Assembly (NCBI GenBank): GCA_009599575.1 | Contig: VWND01000026.1 | Coordinates: 1-64,000 of the forward strand | DNA length: 64,000 bases | Direction: 5' to 3' | Source: Blumeriella jaapii | Taxonomy: Eukaryota; Ascomycota; Leotiomycetes; Helotiales; Drepanopezizaceae | Part shown: one piece after another, positions 22,750 to 35,499 of the stretch | Layout: each line of letters starts with the position of its first letter | How positions within the stretch are numbered: the first letter of the stretch is position 1 | Program-made: the position numbers and the translations under genes | Notes under the pieces: generated by a model | Told to the model about the DNA's origin: nothing | Database searches by the model: none | The model's input: the letters and a program-made list of their open reading frames with translations, nothing else

Positions 22750-24500
22750 TTTTTCTTGCTTTAACGACGCGCATTTATTACTGTTTCGTTGTTATTATCT
22801 GTCGTATTTTTTAAATATTTTTTTATAATTTTTTTTACGTTCGTAAAATGGTTTTTTGGCTTTTAAAAGTTTTCGCTTAGTAAATAGCTTTTTTATCGTA
22901 TCAAATAATATCGGCTCTTTTTTGTATTTTTGTAAACTTATATTAATTTAATTTCGTATTTTTTAGTTTTTAAAATTTTATTATATTATTTTTCGGCTCG
23001 GTATCGTTCCGACTCTGCCAAAGTTTTAATAGAAAAACGTGAAAAATATCGTGAATACGATATTAAAAAAAAAGCTCGAATTAATAAGCTTGGCCGTGCT
23101 CGTATATAATTCGTTTGATTTTAAAAAGCTTTAAATATTTATTTAAAAGCTTTCGAAAAAATCGCAGCTATCGAAGGTTTTTGATCGATAATAGCATTTT
23201 ATCGCTTATTTGAAATTTAATTTTTTTGTGTTTAGCGTCGTAAAACTTTTTGTAATTCGCGTTAGCTTTTTTTAGTTTTTTACTAAATATTTTTTTTTCT
23301 TTTTGTAATATTTTAACTCGTTTTTTCGCTAACGATATTTTTTTTTTTACGACGTCGCTTTCGACGTTGCTATTAAATTCTGAATAAAAGCCGTATAATA
23401 TGCGAAAAAAAATAAAATTCGTAAAAGCGTATATCGAATTGTTATACGTAAATTCGGCTAAAGCAAGCTTCGTAGCTTAATCGTTTTGTCGATAATCGCA
23501 GTACGTGCGAAAGTAAAATTTTAAAATTTGATTTTAACGTTTCGTTTAGCTATTTGTTTAAAAATAAAAAGCGATGCTTAATCGACGTCGTATTTGTAAA
23601 TAAAATATTATTAAAAACCAGAATTTATTAATAAAAACTGATTTTTTATTTATAATAATTTTTTTAAAATAGCCAAAATTTTTGTAAACGTGTTATATAA
23701 ATATTTTAGCTAAATTTAAAACTAAAATCGTTTTTTATATCGGTATATATTTCGATAGTTTCGTATATCGGTTTATTATAACAAATATCGAATCGTAAAT
23801 ACGATTTCGTTTTTTGCTAAAAAATAAATTCGTAATAAAATTTATAATTATTTTTTTCCAAAGTTTCGTAAAAATCGAAAAAAAAGCTAATTCGCTATAA
23901 AATCGATGCTTTTTAAATTTGCCTTTTTAATATTTTTTATACGTATTAACGTAACGTTTTACGTCGCTTCGTAAACCAGACCAAAAATACTTTTTTTCGA
24001 CCAGTTTTAACGTTCGCCGAAAGCTTTAATAGCCGGCGGTCGGGTCGTCGTAATTAATTTTTAATATTTCGTTTTTAATAACGTTTTTATTCGAAATATA
24101 CGCACGTTTTTTATAACGTAATAATTTATTTTAATCTATACGCTAATATTTTTCGAATCCGGCTCGATTGTTTTGCGAAGCCGATTCGTACGTTTTTTAT
24201 AATACAAAAAAATCAGATTTTTACAATTTAAAAATAGTTTTATAAATCGGTTTTGCTAGCTCGTTATTAGCCGTTTCGGATTATAATAATATAACGGCTA
24301 CGCTTCGTAATATATATTATTTGCAATTAATAATATTAGCAAAAAATAATCCGGCGAAAAAGCTTTTTATTTGATTTTTTTCCGCTTGCTTTTTATTTTT
24401 TAATTTTATTAACAAAAGCTCCGAATATTTATCGGCGCGAAATAGTTTTTTATGCTTCGATTTTAAACGTGTTTTTATTACGGAAAACATTCTAAAATTT
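22750..24500 (-). pseudogene. R6 integrase
   Basis: Minus-strand reading in one main frame (about 23480-22900): LAEFTYNNSIYAFTNFIFF, then KFYDAKHKKIKF, then DKMLLSIKNLR and HDIFHVFLLK. These correspond to the typical Ty3/gypsy integrase end (AEFAYNNS...TPF, KFYDxKHK, GDKVLLSTKNLR, HPVFHVSLLK). Stops at several CAA/CAG-like positions. Confidence 0.75.
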
Positions 24501-24826
24501 TTTAAATAAGCTAGTTTTAGCTTACGATGCAACGTAAATAGCTGCTCGTTATTTTTGTTAAAATTTTTTTTTAAATTTAACCGGCGGAAAAAACTATTCG
24601 CCGGATTAAAAACTTTTGTTTTATATTCGATTGCAAAATCGTATTTAATTAACTTATCGGTTTATTTCGCTTAGCGTTCGTTTAAACGTTTTTTCGTAAA
24701 AAAGTATTTTAAATTATAATAATTTATACGTATAATAATAACGTCGGAAGCGTTACGTAAATATTAATTTTATTATTTAAAAGCGTAAATTATAATTATT
24801 AGCTTAGCGTCGTAAATCTTATATTT

Positions 24827-25790
24827 TTATTTTATAAAAAAAAACTTTTTCGAATAATACGCGATAAAATGCCAACGTGTTTTCGTATTTTTTTCGAATA
24901 ATTGAAATAATATTCCGCTTATAGCGAATTTCGAAACGTTTGTTTCGATTTGAATTTTCAATCGAAAATCGAAATAGCGTAAAATCGGCGCTCGGCAAAA
25001 CTTTTTTTTTAAAAGTAAAAAAGCGATTTTCGCTTCGAGTAAAAAACGAAAAAGGCCCGATATTTTTTTTCGTTGTATTTTTTTTAAAAAATTTATAATA
25101 AATCGGCAAAGCTTAGCGTAGTTTTTAATAAAACGTTTGTAAAAATTAATAAAACTTAAAAACATTTAAATATTTCGCTACGTAATAAAAAAGGGCCATT
25201 TCCGAATATTATTTATTTTTTTTGGGTCCATTTTAATTTTCGTAGAAATAACGACGAAACCTAGGAATTCAACCGTATTCGTATCGAAAGCATATTTTTT
25301 CAGATTTTCGTAAAATTTATTAATACGAAGTTTTTCGAAAAAAAATTTTATCGCGTTTATATAATCGTCGGGGTTTTCGGAAAATATTAAAATATCGTCG
25401 AAGTAAATTATATACGTAATATTTATTAAACCGATTAAAATTTGATTAATATACGCTTGGAAGGTTATTAATATATTCGAAAGGCCGAAAGATAATACGC
25501 AATATTCGAAATGTTCGTAACGAATGCGAAACGCAGTTTTCCATTTATTTTTTTTTTTTATTCGAAAGCGGTAATACGCCTAAATAAGATTTAGCTTAAT
25601 AAATATTTTAGCTTTTTTTAAACGATCTAAAGTTTCGCTTATAAAAAGTAAAAAAATTCGATTTTTAATCGTAATTACGTTTAAATTTTTATAATCGACG
25701 CATAATCGTAAATTTCCGTTTTTTTTCGATATAAATATTATCGGTGCGCCGGCAAAGTTAATAAATCTTTTTATTCAGCTTTTTTTTAAG
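24827..25790 (-). pseudogene. R6 reverse transcriptase and start of RNase H
   Basis: Minus-strand frame: [20 protein letters not shown] (block 1), [50 protein letters not shown] (block 4), YIIYFDDILIFSE (block 5, 25394-25405 is YFDD, intact), FLGFVVISTKIKMDPKKI, and then FLSFINFYKRFIKNYAKLCR and FRLKIQIETNVSKFAISGIL (RNase H start). Only about two stops interrupt some 300 codons. Both catalytic aspartates are kept, unlike the family I copies. Confidence 0.9.
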
Positions 25791-26559
25791 TTCGAATCGA
25801 AATATTCGCGTAATTCGGTAAATTTAAATTTCGACAAAAAGTAAATTGATTTTTAAAAAAGGTTTTTTTTTTCCGCGAAATTTATTCGATATTTTATAAA
25901 ATAATAAAAAGCTAGGATAACCGCGGCGGTATCGTCGAACACGTCGGCGTAGTCGTTGTATTTAAAAAGTAATTAATATTGTTTTTTAATAGCTTTTTTT
26001 AAAACGATACAAACGCTTATTTTTTTTTAAATTTCTTTTTAAAACGTTTGATTATAACGAAATTAAATTGTAAACGTTCGATTAAATATCGCTACGATTT
26101 AGCTCGAAAGCTTATAACGGGGTCGATATTTCGCAACCAAAAAAATCTTAAAATAAATAAAACCTTTAGAATATTTATATCGCAAGCTACGAAATCGTTT
26201 TGTATTTTTTTAATTATTTTATAATTATTAATAGCGCGAATAAATTGCGCATACGTGCCGTAAATAATTTTTTTTTTTTTTTTAATCGTAAATAAATTAA
26301 TACGTTTTTGAATTGATTTTTATTTATATTTAATTAATAACTTTTAAATTACGCAGTTTTTTTTCGCGTCGTAATCGATAAAAGCTCGTTTCGTACGAAT
26401 TTCGCTTTTGGCTTTTTTAATTTCGATTAAAATTATTATTTTCTGCTTTTTTTTTTCGCTCGATTTTATTGGCAGCGACGAAATTAAAATCGAGCGAAAG
26501 CTTTTTCCGAATTTTTAGATTTGTTAGCTTCGGAGCAGTTTGGAATTATATATTTTTTT

Positions 26560-26785
26560 CTGTTGCATTTATAATATTCGATTTTTAAATAATTGGCTAT
26601 ACGGTGCTTTTTTTTTTGGCAGCGACTGCATTTCGAAAAGTAAAAAAAATCGTTAAGAATTTTAGGATTCCAAAAGATTTTGTTAGAATTGTCGTTTTTT
26701 CGTTTTCGTTTTTTTTTTATAACGTATTTTCGAATCGAAAACGGTATATATTTATTTTAATTTTTAAATTTTAATCGTAAATATA

Positions 26786-26820
<35 letters not shown>

Positions 26821-27900
26821 GTTCGTTTCGTCGTTTATTATTTTTCGTTTCGTTGCTAATAATTTTATTAGCATTTTCGATACGACGAACGATTAATATT
26901 AATTTTTCGTACGAATTTATAACTGCAGTATTGTTTCGTTTAATAATTTTTTTTCGAAAAGTAAATCGGAGTTTTGCGAAAAACATTTTTTTTTTTAATC
27001 GCATCGTTTGTTATTTGCAATTATTATTCGAGATTATTTAAATAAGCAACGAAATCGTTAATTAATTTATGCTTTTTTTGCTTCGCTTTATCGTATAAAT
27101 TCGAAGCCGCGATTTTTCGATTTTCCGCATTTATTAAAAAATTTAATATTTATTTTTTAAAATCGTTTTATATAATTCGAACGTTCGTAAAACGTCGTTC
27201 GTATCCGGTTTATTTTTTTTTTATCTTATCGTCGAAAGCTAGAATATAAGCGTTAATTTTTTTTTAATTAATACAAAATATTACTTTTTTATTTTGGCGG
27301 AAACTTCGCTTTGCACGCCGAATAAAAAATTAAGCTTTTTTAGTATTTTTCCCTCGGTATATTAAAAAGTCTTTTATTTTTAATATTTTTCGGCTCGAAT
27401 TCGCTATGTTTTTTACAAAAAGTATAATATATTTAAAAAAGATATTAAATCGTTTTTAATAAATATTATTATTGTAGTACTTCGAAAATACTTTATAATA
27501 ATCGCCAGCTTAGATTATTTTCTGTTTTTTTTTAATTAAAACGATATTAGAAAATATAAAAACTTTTTTTTCGATATTTTCGAAAATGTTAAGTTTTTGT
27601 TGAAATTGTTTAATTTTTTTTCGGAATTCGTTTCGGCGTTTTTTAGCTTTTTCGAATTTTTTAATTATTTCGTAGATTTTTTTTTTAGTTTTTTTTTATT
27701 TTATTTTAACTCGTATTTCCTTTATTTTTTTACGTTTATTATTTTCTTTTTGTTCGGCGCGAATTCGTTCGTTAGCCAAATAAATCAAAATCTCGGTAAA
27801 AAGTCCTTTCGAATCGCTTTAAGCGTGGCCTCTTTTAATGATTTTTTCGATAAAAGGAATTAAAAAGTCGTCGCGCTTTAGTAATAAAATATTTTCGACC
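26560..27900 (-). pseudogene. R6 gag with degraded zinc knuckle
   Basis: A CCHC-type knuckle at about 26589-26630 reads CSRCQKKKHRIANY: C-x2-C-x4-H-x4-Y, the last cysteine replaced by tyrosine, which is one G-to-A change. Upstream (26771-27004) lies IVRRIENANKIISNETKNNK, typical of the region before a gag knuckle. Remainder strongly mutated. Confidence 0.6.
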
Positions 27901-28111
27901 TTTAATAAAGCTGGTGACGTCAAAAGAAACGATAATACGAAATCTCCCTAAGCAGCCGAAGGCGCTGGATCTTTTTAAATAGCTGGAAATGCCTGTTCGC
28001 TGCGAATGCGAAAAGCTATAATATCGATAATAACGATATAAGTATAATAATATAATAAAAAATTGTTTTAATAATATCGAATTGCCGTTTCGATAAATAA
28101 AAAGATTAAAA

Positions 28112-28522
28112 TGTAAAAATTGAAAAGCAAAAAAACATTAGTTTAAATAATAAAACTTAGATAAAATTAAGTTAATAATCAAACTGATCTTTACCTTTTA
28201 TATTTTTAATAAAAAACGTATATAAATACAAAAAAAAGGATGGAGCCCTCGAGAAAAGTATTTTTAAGAAACCAAACGAATTTTATTTAATATGCTTTTC
28301 CAGCTTTTATTCCGACTTTTTTTATTTTTTTTAATATAACTCTAATAACTGGTTCTTTAGCAATTATTTTTATAAAATGTTTTATTTAAATATTATTTTT
28401 AACCCTTATAATACTATCCGGCCCCTACGGTTTATCCGCAGAAAATGCTATTCGAGGATTGGTAGGAGGCAGAGGGTCTTGGCGGATCATTTGACTCATA
28501 TACGTAATGTTGATTCCTGACA
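28112..28522 (-). repeat. 5' LTR of R6 (411 bp)
   Basis: Inner end tgtaaaaattgaaaagcaaa strongly mutated; outer end (about 28415-28522, ...tcctgaca) nearly intact. Confidence 0.92.
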
Positions 28523-31186
28523 CTTATCGAACGCTATTTTTATAAACGCCAGCGTAATTATGCTTTTAATAGCCATTTTTTTTAAAATTTAAAAATTTAA
28601 TTTATCGTTTAAAAGCATTTATTGCTTTCGAACTATTTGCTATCGCGTTTTTAATAAAAAAATATTTTAGTTTTTGCGAAAAAAAATTTTAGCGAGCGTA
28701 TTAATAATTCCCGACCGGTATATAATTGTAAAATAAAAATCGGCGAAAAACTCGGCTTATCGGATTTATCGGATCGAAAAATTTTTAATTATTATAAAAT
28801 ATTTTAAAACGCGATAATCGGTATATATATATACGTTTTTTTAAGCGTTTAACAGCTCCGGCTTATAATTTTTAAAAAAGCGAAAAATAGCGAAAAGCTT
28901 TTTATCGTAAATCGGACAGTTAAGCTCGGCGTCGATTATAATTTTGAAAAAAAAAACCGACCGGATAATAAAAATTATTTTTTTGCAATTGCGATAATAC
29001 GCTAGTTATTATTTTATTAAAAAAATCGGTTTCTAGGCGCGTTTGCTTATAAAAGTCGTAATAGCACAAAATAAAAGCATTTAGCAAAGCTTTGCGCAAT
29101 GTTTTTTATACGTTTTTCTGCTTTTTCTCGAATACGAAAAAAACGTTTTTGTTTATAAAAGCAATAAAAAAGCGGCAAATGCGGCTGTAGCCGGCTATAA
29201 AGCGTTTGTAAAAATTGCAAAAGCCTAAAAAGTTTTATACGCCTCGTATATTCGCTGCATATTGCTAATTTTTAATAATAGCGATTTTTTCCGAATTTAT
29301 TTTAATATTTTAAATATTAATAACGAAATTTAAAAATTTAATTTTCGTAATATTAAACTCGCATTTTTTAATATCAGCTTTTAAGCCGTATTTTTTTAAA
29401 ATCGACAAAATCTTTTTAACGTAAATTTTATATTTTAAATTATTCGCGGAATAAATAAAAATATCGTTAAAATACGCCGAATAAAAATTATTTAAATATT
29501 TTATAAAAATATTATTAATAAAACGTTAAAATATAACGGGCTTATTAATAAAACCGAACGGAAAAATTTTATATTTATATATATCGTATCGGATGCGAAA
29601 ACTGATTAGTTTTTCAAATTCTTCGAATATCCGGATTCGATTAAATATTTATTAAATATTAATTTTCGTAAACATTTTGGCTTTAGTAATTCGCGCCAGC
29701 ATTTCGTTAATTAAAAGCAAAAAATAAAAATCCTTTTTTATAAAATCGTTAAGCTTGCGATAATCGATATATAAACGTATAAAACCGTCTGACTTTTTAA
29801 TAAATAAAATCGGAGCGGCGAAAAAAGCATTAGAAAATTTAATAAAATTCTTATGCAAATTATCGAAAATATAACTTTTGACTTTTATAAGTTATTTATT
29901 CGTAAAGCGTTTAAATAGTTTTATAAAAAGCGTATTTTCCGTAGCAAAATATATTTTATAATTTACACCGAAACGGCGAAAAGCAAGCTTATCGCTTTTT
30001 TGCTTATAAAACAATTTTTCGAATTCCGAATATTAAATTGAAAAAAGCTTTTTTATAAAAACCACGTTGTCGTTATATTTGATTTGCAAAGCGTCGGAAA
30101 CGGAAATGCTTTTTACTGCCGCGAATTGTATAATTTTTTTAAATTCGGCGACTTTCGTACGGCGGAAACGTTTTTTGTTTATATTATATATAAAAGCAAT
30201 AAACGTGCAGTCGCTAAATAATAATAATTTTTTTTTTTCGCGGCCCGCATTCGTTTTTCGTAACGTATTTGCAAAACGTTAAATATAAAAGCGGAAATAC
30301 AGCTGATATTGCAATTAAAAGTAAAAAAAATAGCAATTGGCCCGATTGGAAAAACCGGCTTAATCGGTTCAGGGCTGCTAATAAAAAACTTTTTTATTTT
30401 ATACAAACTGCTTTTAAAATCTCGCATAAATATAAAAGGTTTATCAGTTTCAAAACTTAAATAAGCTTTTTTAATCGTTATAAAAATATTAATAAAAATA
30501 TATAAAACTTTTATTGCGCTGTTTCGTTTGTTTGCATTTTTTTAATATATACGATTAAGTATTTTAGGCTTTTTTCGCTAATTAAAATCGACGAACAATT
30601 GCTCGTTGAAATAAAAAATAACGGGCATATCGAATAACTATTTTATTTTGTTTTTTTCTTAGTTATACGCTTGCTTTAAATCGTAGTATTATAAAAATTT
30701 ACAATTAATAAAAACGTCGGTAAAGCTTAGATTTATAATCAAAAAAAGAAAATTTATACGACGTCGGTTAATCGTAAAAAAAAAATAGCAAAAAAAATAA
30801 GCTTTTCCGGCTCGCTATTATAGCCGATAAATATAATAAGTTTATACAGCCGAATAAAATTTATTTCGAAACGTTAAAAAAATTAATACGTTAAAAAAGT
30901 TTTAATCGCATCGAAAATATTAGCTTCGCTATCGATATATATAAATGTTTTAATATATAATTCATTACGTATTAATTTTATAAAAATTAAAAACTGTCGC
31001 TTTTTTATTAGAAAGCGTTAATTAAATTTCAAATTCTTTTACAAATCGAATTTTTTGCTATAATAAAAATCTTTATTACGGCTTAAAAAATTTTTAACAA
31101 ATCGTTTTGCTTTTCGTCGATAGCTATTTCGGCGATTTTGCGACTAAGCTTAGCGTCGAAGCAAACGTTTGCGAAATGGCCGGGCT
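28523..31186 (-). pseudogene. R5 pol: RT, RNase H and upstream part
   Basis: RT blocks at 29640-29870 (FFAAPILFIKKSDGFIRLYI, IDYRKLNDF, INEMLARITKAKMFTKINI). The active site near 29460 reads AYFNDIFIYS, with the first aspartate changed to asparagine. The RNase H region (about 28800-29330) and the start of integrase follow leftward to the R6 insertion. 29900-31186 is the protease/gag side, too mutated to assign motifs. Confidence 0.7.
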
Positions 31187-31484
31187 TGTGACGATCTAAT
31201 CAGTCGGAGGGCTGGGAGATCAGTCAACTGGTCGCCGTATTCATATGGTATAAGAAACGAGCCTTTGGTTTTGTAACAAAAATATTCATTTAGAATTAAC
31301 AATTGCAAAAGGCAGAAATTGTTAAAAAAAAAAAGCTTTATATATATAAATAGTTTCCACAGTTGATAAGAAGACCTATCAGAAAACCAGAAAGCTTGCA
31401 GCTATACGTAATTGCTGGGAAGCTTACAGCTATACGTAGTTGCTAGGGTGACACGAAAAATGGCAACAGAATAAATCGTTATAT
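31187..31484 (-). repeat. 3' LTR of R7 (298 bp, with 28-bp duplication)
   Basis: Outer end tgtgacgatctaatcagtcg is fully consensus-like; inner end aataaatcgttata is mutated. The unit aagcttgcagctatacgtaa...ctggg is present twice (about 31395-31450), once in the 5' LTR. Confidence 0.92.
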
Positions 31485-34400
31485 TACTTTTCCGTCCGAA
31501 AAAAGCGCGCTTTCGAGCTTTTATCTATTAGTACGTTATTATTCAAATAATCGTACGAATCCAAACCTTCGGAATACGCTTTCAGCCAGTTTACAAGTTT
31601 TGCAAAAGAACCGAAAAGCTTTTTATACGTCAAATAAAAGTCGCGCATTTTTAAAAAAATATATATAAAATCAAACGCGGAATATTACGTGAAATCTTTA
31701 TTTAAATCTACCTAAAAAGCTTTGTACTAAAAGATTTTTCGCTGTATTCGATAAGCGATTAATTTTTCGATTTCGTATTTAAATTTATTAATTATATTAA
31801 TAAATTCAAAAGCTTAATTAATCTGATTTGAAAGCGCGTCGTTAGCTGTTTTACGCAGTCGATTAGCGTAAAAAACTGGGTGTACGTTTATAATACTAGA
31901 AAAATCTAGCTTAAAAGCGTTGTCGAAAATTTTGGCTATAATTTTAAAAAGGCCGTTTATAGGATTGTCGAGCTTACGAAAAGGCCGAAAGGTCGGAAAT
32001 AAACGCATATCGAGCTATACGTAATCGCCAACGTTAAAATCGATCGCGCGGCGAAACTTATTCGCATTTTTTTTCATTTTATCGTAGGCTTATTAAAAAT
32101 GCGATTTGGCGAAGTTTCAGACGTTGTAATAACGGCGAGCGTACGCACGAGCTTCGTTTGCGTTTAATTTGTATAAAAGATTGGGAAAAAAAAAAGTATC
32201 GAGTTTTCAGTTTTAATTGATATAAGAAATATAATCGTATACAATTTCAAAAAATAAAAGGCTATTTAAACTTTCGTAAAAAAAGATTATTTAGGCGAAA
32301 TTTATTATTAAAAGAAATTCGTTTTAATCGTTTTAATAAAAATTTACGAAAAGTCGAAAGCGTTTTTGCAAATATTAGTTGTAAATTTCGGTTTAACCGT
32401 CGGTTTCAAAATAAACGGCTGTCGAAAGCTTTAGTTGCGTATCGAATATTTTATTTAATTCAAATCAGAAAATAAATTAATATTAAAGGCTACGATCGTT
32501 AATAATACTTTTTAAAAAGCTAAAATACTTATATATATAAAATATATACAATTTGGCGAAGTTTCGAGCGTCGATATTTTTATAATAAAAAATCGAAATA
32601 GTTTGCTTGGAAAAGCGATTTATTATTACGAATACGTTATCGTAATCGTGTTTATTTTTATTAAAATTGCAAAAATCTATTATAACGTGCTTTCAAAAAT
32701 GGTTAAAACCAAAAAAAAGCTAAAAAAAGCCGGAGCGTTTATTTTTTAAAACAAAACTTTTTCGATAAGTATAGCAATTGCGATAATATTATTTTATAAA
32801 GGCTGTTATACCTCGCCAATAATATTAGTTCGAAAGCAATTGCGTAATTTTGCGAGCGCTGAAATAAACGGTGGAAATCTGATCGTATATTTTTCGTACA
32901 AAGGCCAGACGAAAATAATCGACGTTTGATATTATTAAGCGACCGTAATATAACAGCAGATCGCGTTTAAATATATACGAAAACGAAATGTTATTATCGT
33001 TGTTTTTTTCGTAGCGTTTTATACAGCTTTTTTTCGAAAGGCTATCAAACTGCTAGCTATGCGATTAGCGTGGAAAAGCTGATTAACGATACGAAATACG
33101 AAAAAAAAATCAGCTATTTTAACGATAAAAACAGCTGTTTCGGAGGCCGTGGAAAGTCGAAATTTTTCAGTCAAAAGGCGGTGATCGATCTGATCGGCTC
33201 GAAAAAGGGTTTGCAGACGCTGAATGCGTTTAAAAAAGTTTTAGCGGTCGAATTCGCTTGTACGACGTATTAATACGTCAGCCAAAAAATTATGTTTATT
33301 TAATTTGTACGTAATAAAAATATTATAATCGGCGAAAAGTTCGGCTTAGCGTGCTTATCGAGCGTTTAAAAGTTTAGAAATTATAAAATATTTCAAAGCT
33401 TTATAATTAATAATAATTTTGATTTAATAAACTAAGCTAGCTAATTTAATACGAAAATTACTTAGAAATTTTACAATTGCGAATATTTTTTTATCGTGTA
33501 CAACGTAGTTTAGTTTTGCGAAAACTATAGTTTTGCTAAAATAAGCGATTGGAAGCTAATCGTCGCTATGAAATTATAAAAACACAAAAGCTATTACGCC
33601 GTCGGAAGCGTTAGTTTTTAATATACAAGGAAAGTCTTGCCTATAATATTATAAAACTGGTGCAGTAATAAGGGCTAGTGTAAAAAGGTCGAAACTTTTT
33701 TAATATTTAAAAATAAAATTATAAAAAACGTTAGCTTTGGTCAAATAAACCAAAAGCTTTGCAATTATATCGTAGTTTCGAATAAAACGTCGGTAAAAGT
33801 TATAAAAACCAAAAAAGCTTTGTACATTTTTTATAATAGTAAAAAGCTTTTAATAAACGATTACGAAAATCTTTTTTGGATTTATTTCTAGGTTTTTAAT
33901 CGAAATAATAAAACTTAAATAACGGATTCGAATAACGTTGAATTTAAACTTTCGAATATCGGCCTGTAATTCAGCGTCAGCGAGCCTTTGAAGCATTTTG
34001 CGAACGTATATAGCGTGTTTCAAAAGGTCGGACGAATAAATAAAAATATTATTTAAATATATAATATAAAAATCGTTTAAATAATCGAAAACGTCGTTTA
34101 TATAACGTTAGTAAATTGCGGGTTTATTAATAAGGCCAAAAAATAGCATTTTGTATTTATAAGCGCCGTAACGCGTACGAAACGTCGTTAGTTTTTTATT
34201 AACGGGGTTTATTCGAATTTTATAAAAAACTTAACGAATATCGAGTTTTGTAAAAATTCGTGCTTTCGAAAAACGAGCAAAAGTTTTATCGATAAAAAAG
34301 AAAAAATAGCGATTCTTACGAATAACGTTATTAAAAGCTCGATAATCGATATAAAAACGTAATAAACCGTCGGGTTTTTTAGCGAAAAGCATTAAAGCAG

Positions 34401-34731
34401 CGAAAAAAGCGATAAAAAATTCGATAAAGCTTTTGTTAAAATTATTTTATAAATAAATTTTAATAATTTCGAGCTTTGGAATCGATATTTTGTATAAAAA
34501 AGTGTATTTCAGCTTTTTTTTATTTATAATAAGCTCGATTTTATAATCGTAAGGCCGGTGAAAAGCTAGCTCGTTATTGGCGGCTTTAAAAAACACGTGT
34601 TCGAAGTTTTTGTATTTCGGGAAAAAAGATTCGAAAAAAAGTTTATTCGAAATTAGCTTTGCTAAGCTAATTAAAAAGGTCGAAATCGATATTTCGTTGG
34701 TTCTGAAACGTTCGAAAAAACTATAAAATTA
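31485..34731 (-). pseudogene. R7 RT, RNase H, integrase and chromodomain remnant
   Basis: Minus-strand order from 34731 leftward: RT (about 34600-33860, IIYLNNIFIYSSD), RNase H (about 33700-33310), integrase (about 33250-32000) and an LDMRLFPTFRPFRKLDNPIN stretch (31814-32008) before the chromodomain-like end. The pol stop lies next to the LTR at 31485, as in R2. Confidence 0.8.
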
Positions 34732-35033
34732 TGTTGCGCTATATTTATATTCCTTTATTTCCTTTCATTTCTTTTGTTCCAGATTCATTCTTCCTGTACG
34801 CTTTCAGTAGTTAGATGTTCCTGAAGCTCGGAAAGGCTCGTAATTACGTGATAACGAGCCTCCTCGAAAACTAGTTTTTCCGAGCGACTGACTAAGCGAG
34901 CCCGAACCTTCCGTTTTCTGCGGAAAGCTCGCCAATCAAATTTAAAACAATACAAATAATATTTTATTGCATACAATTCATCCGTCCCAGCCTCCGGTAA
35001 GGATTCCTACCGATTATTCGGCTATGCACGACA
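34732..35033 (+). repeat. 5' LTR of R8 (302 bp)
   Basis: tgttgcgctat...ctatgcacgaca. Contains an internal inverted repeat (ggctcgt ... acgagcc, about 34827-34860). Outer part well preserved. Confidence 0.93.
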
Positions 35034-35049
35034 GTTATAAGTCCCGGAG
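35034..35049 (+). promoter_or_regulatory. Probable primer-binding site of R8 (half-tRNA type, initiator Met)
   Basis: gttataagtcccgg directly follows the LTR. It matches the complement of the initiator tRNA-Met anticodon loop and stem (GTTATGAGCCC) with only two differences, both G-to-A or C-to-T as expected from RIP. Priming by an internal tRNA-iMet fragment is known for copia-type elements. Confidence 0.5.
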
Positions 35050-35499
35050 TTAATTAATAAGCTTTTTTTGCAATGCATACGCTAAGAGATTCGTTAAGAG
35101 CTTTCACCGGTCAATCTATTCGAATTATTAAAAAATATTCGTGAAAAATTATACTTTACAAAGTTTTTCTTATTTAGCAAAAGGCTACGAATCGATAAAA
35201 AGCTATTAAAAATGCGGAAAGCATTAATTCTTCGATTTTTTTAATTTACAAATCTCATTTTTATTTTTTTACTTTTTTCAACTTAATTAATCGACCCTTT
35301 ACAACGAAAACAATATGTCGGTCCCTACGAAAAAGAAGGTTTTTCTTTACGACCCAAAATCGTAGATCTTTTGATTAGAAGCGTATAAATTTCACCGATC
35401 AGAGATTCTTTTTTTCGATTACACCGATCCTAATTTTCCATTTCGCTTTTTTATTAATAAACGATTATAAAAACAGTTTTTTTATTAATTTATCGATTA

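Larger units (their letters stand above)
21155..28522 (-). mobile_element. R6: complete Ty3/gypsy element (family III, 7,368 bp)
   Basis: LTRs 21155-21567 and 28112-28522 (413 and 411 bp), TSD cttat at 21150-21154 and 28523-28527. Minus strand from right to left: gag with zinc knuckle (about 27900-26560), a protease interval, RT (25790-24830), RNase H, integrase (24500-22750) and then a 1.2-kb 3' region with an ORF on the opposite strand (22164-22514). Confidence 0.95.
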
